A program made the position numbers and the translations under genes. The notes under the pieces are model-generated. The model ran no database searches and had not been told where the DNA came from. It saw only the letters and a program-made list of their open reading frames with translations. Shown here piece by piece: positions 6,205 to 8,220 of a DNA stretch of 8,220 nt (position 1 is the first letter of the stretch; each line of letters starts with the position of its first letter). Source of the DNA: DATDCV01 sp036524155 (GTDB lineage Bacteria > Verrucomicrobiota > Verrucomicrobiia > Limisphaerales > UBA8199); contig DATDCV010000543.1 in assembly GCA_036524155.1 (NCBI GenBank), forward strand, positions 1-8,220. The letters are read 5' to 3'.

Positions 6205-7716
6205 TTAGTAAACGCGCGTGCTTTCCTCAGCGGTAGTGGGGGCAGGGATGCCGTCGGAGGTGCGGATAAACCGCACGCGGGCGTCGCCCACCTTTTCACC
6301 CTTCGCTTGGATCGTGTAAGTGAAGGCCTGTTTCGGAGTCAGTCTCGGGAAGGCCGGGAAGGTCACGCGCTTGCCTTCGACCACGCCACCGTTCGAGGCG
6401 CTGACCGGACTGATTTCGGCCGGGAACTCAACCACCATCTTGATGTTGGTGTCATCCGCCGTGCCCTGGTTCGTCACCTTGACCGTGTAGGTTGTGGTTT
6501 CGCCGACCGAGATCGGGTCAGGATCATCCGCCTTCTCGAGCAAGAGAGCGGAGACACCCACAACCACAGTCTGACAAGTGGTCGAGACCGGCTTCGCGCA
6601 CGTACCCCTGGTCGTGCCGTTGAAGCGGAAGGTTCCGCCCGTGGCGCTGACCACCGTGGCACAAACTTCCTTCGGAACGTTCGGAGCCACCGCGCCCAGA
6701 TCCCACGTCACTTTGCCGTCCGCGGAGCGGCCACCGGCGGTAGCGGATTTGAAGGTCAGGCCCGCAGGCAGCGGCACGTCCAGGAGGGTGCCGGCGGCCG
6801 GGGCGTCACCCTTGTTCACGACGGTGAAGCAAACGTCAAAGGGACGACCCATGTAACGCTGGTCGGGCGCCGTGCAGGTGATAGCCAGCACCGGCTCGTG
6901 CACCACCGTCGTCGAGGTCGCTTCGGCCTGGACACCTTGCGCGGAGGTGGCCTTCGCCTGGTTGACGAACTTGCCCTTGGCGGACGCATTGGCGTTAAAC
7001 TTGAACTCCTTGCTCTCGCCAGGCGCCAGGTTGCCGGCGTCGAAGCTCAAACCAGTCTTGCCGTCACTGGTTAGACCTTGAGGCAGGCTGTCCTGCACTT
7101 TGACCGAGGTCAGCGCGCTGCTGCCGGTGTTCTTGACAACCAGCGTCATCGGGATCGGGTCGCAGATGATGACTTCGGCCGGCGCGGTCTTCACCAACTG
7201 CAAATTGGCCTTAACGACTTTGATGTCCTCACACAGCAGCGGGCTGTAGGTCGCCCAACCGCAAGTGCTGATGGAGCCTTCTTCGGCGCTGGAGCCCTTG
7301 ATGTGGATGGTCTTGCTCTCTTTGGGGCCGAGAGTGCCGACCTGCCAGGTTGCGACGCCGTCGCGTGTGTCAGCCGGCTTGGGGTCCGCGTCGGCCGGTG
7401 TGAAGTTGGGGGAGACCCGGTCAGACAGAGTCACCATGTGGATGGGATAGTCCGTCAGGTTGCTTACCTTGTATACGTAATCAAACTTCTGGCCGACCAT
7501 GACCTCTGCCGGCACGGTCTTCTCGATTAGCAGTCCACTGGATTCCCTCAGGCCGGTTGGGAAGGCCATCGAACCTCTGGTCCAACGAACGCCGTTCTCA
7601 TCGAAACGGCTGTATGAGGGCCCATAACCGCTTGCCGGTTTGGGCGCCGGTTCTGCCGCCTTGGTTTCGACGGGCTGGGCGGGAGGCCGATACCTCCCTT
7701 GCTGTTGTTGTTGAGC
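6205..7716 (-). CDS. OmcB-like outer-membrane cysteine-containing protein with four DUF11-type modules, 5' end lost
   Basis: The stop is at 6205-6207. The first in-frame Met (7567-7569) would give 454 residues, but coding clearly continues upstream: a Pro/Ala-rich segment and five glutamines (7699-7713) preceded by Ala, like a mature N-terminus just after a signal peptidase site (compare AAA/QQ in the paralogue at 785-1948). No start codon or hydrophobic signal sequence remains before the sequence changes character. Counting from Met 7569, four beta-sandwich modules lie at about 12-119, 123-222, 226-334 and 338-454. Cysteines are at 103, 113, 136, 232, 247, 303, 324 and 332. The last module (VTNQGTADDTN, FPRL, GDARV, ending ESTRVY) resembles, from memory, the C-terminus of chlamydial OmcB (VTNRGSAEDTN, LPRL, GDARG, ending ENTHIY). 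A periplasmic or surface structural role through disulfides is inferred. An intrinsic terminator follows. Confidence 0.82.
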   Translation of the reverse strand, partial: AQQQQQGRYRPPAQPVETKAAEPAPKPASGYGPSYSRFDENGVRWTRGSMAFPTGLRESSGLLIEKTVPAEVMVGQKFDYVYKVSNLTDYPIHMVTLSDRVSPNFTPADADPKPADTRDGVATWQVGTLGPKESKTIHIKGSSAEEGSISTCGWATYSPLLCEDIKVVKANLQLVKTAPAEVIICDPIPMTLVVKNTGSSALTSVKVQDSLPQGLTSDGKTGLSFDAGNLAPGESKEFKFNANASAKGKFVNQAKATSAQGVQAEATSTTVVHEPVLAITCTAPDQRYMGRPFDVCFTVVNKGDAPAAGTLLDVPLPAGLTFKSATAGGRSADGKVTWDLGAVAPNVPKEVCATVVSATGGTFRFNGTTRGTCAKPVSTTCQTVVVGVSALLLEKADDPDPISVGETTTYTVKVTNQGTADDTNIKMVVEFPAEISPVSASNGGVVEGKRVTFPAFPRLTPKQAFTYTIQAKGEKVGDARVRFIRTSDGIPAPTTAEESTRVY

Positions 7717-7722
7717 GCATGT
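7713..7722. other. Probable chimeric join between two genomes
   Basis: To the left the minus-strand OmcB-like gene ends exactly where its signal peptide should be; to the right a plus-strand dehydratase domain is already in mid-domain within a few codons. GC by hand count goes from 71/120 (7501-7620) to 138/180 (7861-8040). Two head-to-head genes normally need a promoter region between their starts, and none exists. No terminal repeats, target-site duplication or mobile-element gene is visible. The exact base cannot be fixed; 7700-7722 is the plausible range. Confidence 0.7.
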
Positions 7723-8220
7723 CGCGGGTGACCCGGATCGCCGCCGAGCTCGGCGTGGCGCGACCGGGCGCCGAGATCGAGCTGGAGTACGACATCCCGG
7801 AGGAGGCCTGGTACTTCGCCGACAACGGCCAGCCGCGGATGCCCTTCTGCGTGCTGCTCGAGGCGGTGCTCCAGCCCTGCGGCTGGCTGGCCGTCTTCGT
7901 CGGCTGCCCGGCCAGCAGCGAGGAGGACCTCTACTTCCGCAACCTCGACGGGACCGGGACCGTGCTCGCCGAGCTCCGCCCGGGCGACGGCACGCTGCGC
8001 ACGCGCACCCGCCTCACCGGCGTCTCGCGCGCCTCGGGCATGATCCTCACCAGCTTCGAGGTCGAGTGTCGCGCTGGCGAGCGCGTGGTCTACACGCTGA
8101 AGACGAGCTTCGGCTTCTTCCCCCGGGCCGCCCTGGCCGCCCAGGTCGGCCTCCCCGTCGAGAACGAGGACCGCGCCTGGCTCGACCGCGCCTCCGACTT
8201 CGAGGTCGACCTGCGCGACC
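7719..8220 (+). CDS. PfaC-type PUFA/polyketide synthase dehydratase (hotdog) domain fragment, partial at both ends
   Basis: The frame through 7719-7721 is open to the window end (167 codons), with almost every third base G or C. The peptide contains EYDIPEEAWYFADNGQPRMP (22-41), FCVLLEAVLQPCGWLA (42-57), LYFRNLDGTG (71-80) and a GMILTSFEVECRAGE block followed by TSFGFFP. I recognise this pattern from dehydratase-type domains of PUFA synthase subunit C and related iterative synthases, which are multidomain proteins of over a thousand residues acting on acyl-carrier-protein-bound chains in the cytoplasm. The Met at 7719 is probably internal. In FabA-type enzymes a catalytic His stands five residues before the Pro of the G-x-P-x-M-P motif; here that position is Ala, while a Glu (LLEAVLQ) takes the place of the second acidic residue. 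This may be a pseudo-dehydratase. Codon use is unlike the rest of the window. Confidence 0.72.
   Translation, partial: MSRVTRIAAELGVARPGAEIELEYDIPEEAWYFADNGQPRMPFCVLLEAVLQPCGWLAVFVGCPASSEEDLYFRNLDGTGTVLAELRPGDGTLRTRTRLTGVSRASGMILTSFEVECRAGERVVYTLKTSFGFFPRAALAAQVGLPVENEDRAWLDRASDFEVDLRD

Noticed and set aside
5914..7074. Long plus-strand open frame of 386 codons
   Set aside because: It lies opposite the OmcB-like gene, the terminator and the small basic gene, is rich in Arg/Gly/His as antisense frames of GC-rich genes are, and shows no recognisable domain.
7598..7825. Minus-strand open frame of 75 codons across the join
   Set aside because: It overlaps both the OmcB-like frame and the dehydratase frame in another phase, spans the probable artificial join and has no recognisable content.

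Overview
The window holds two unrelated-looking blocks joined near position 7713-7722. Positions 1 to about 7716 are a tightly packed stretch with every gene on the minus strand. Hand-counted GC just left of the join is about 59% (7501-7620). The gene content suggests a bacterium of the Planctomycetes-Verrucomicrobia-Chlamydiae group, most likely Verrucomicrobiota: two secreted proteins resemble the chlamydial cysteine-rich outer-membrane protein OmcB, and a DUF748 (AsmA-like) protein and a DUF4197 protein are also present. This assignment is an inference from protein resemblance recalled from memory. Positions from about 7719 to the end are much richer in GC (about 77% in 7861-8040, hand count). 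They encode, on the plus strand, an internal piece of a PfaC-type polyunsaturated fatty acid / polyketide synthase dehydratase domain, as found in myxobacteria and other high-GC bacteria.

Reading the minus strand from right to left: (1) a 5'-truncated OmcB-like protein with four DUF11-type modules (6205-7716), followed by a strong intrinsic terminator (6133-6164); (2) a 52-residue, very basic small protein (5926-6084); (3) an 818-residue HerA/FtsK-type P-loop ATPase with a C-terminal coiled-coil/glycine-zipper region (3357-5813); (4) a secreted DUF4197 protein (2561-3334); (5) a lipoprotein with a Cys-His-Asp transglutaminase-like signature (1945-2505); (6) a second, shorter OmcB-like protein whose start overlaps the stop of the lipoprotein gene (785-1948); (7) the N-terminal 244 residues of a DUF748 membrane-anchored protein running off the left end (1-734). 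Genes 3 to 7 have gaps of 22, 55, -4 and 50 bases and could form one transcription unit devoted mostly to the cell envelope.

The most notable points are the break near 7713-7722, where a gene on each strand is decapitated with no space between them (most simply a chimeric join in the assembly); the pair of OmcB-like paralogues sharing four aligned cysteines; and the coupling of one of them to a putative papain/transglutaminase-fold lipoprotein. No tRNA, rRNA, CRISPR array, insertion sequence or phage gene was seen, and no stretch over 300 bases lacks a gene.
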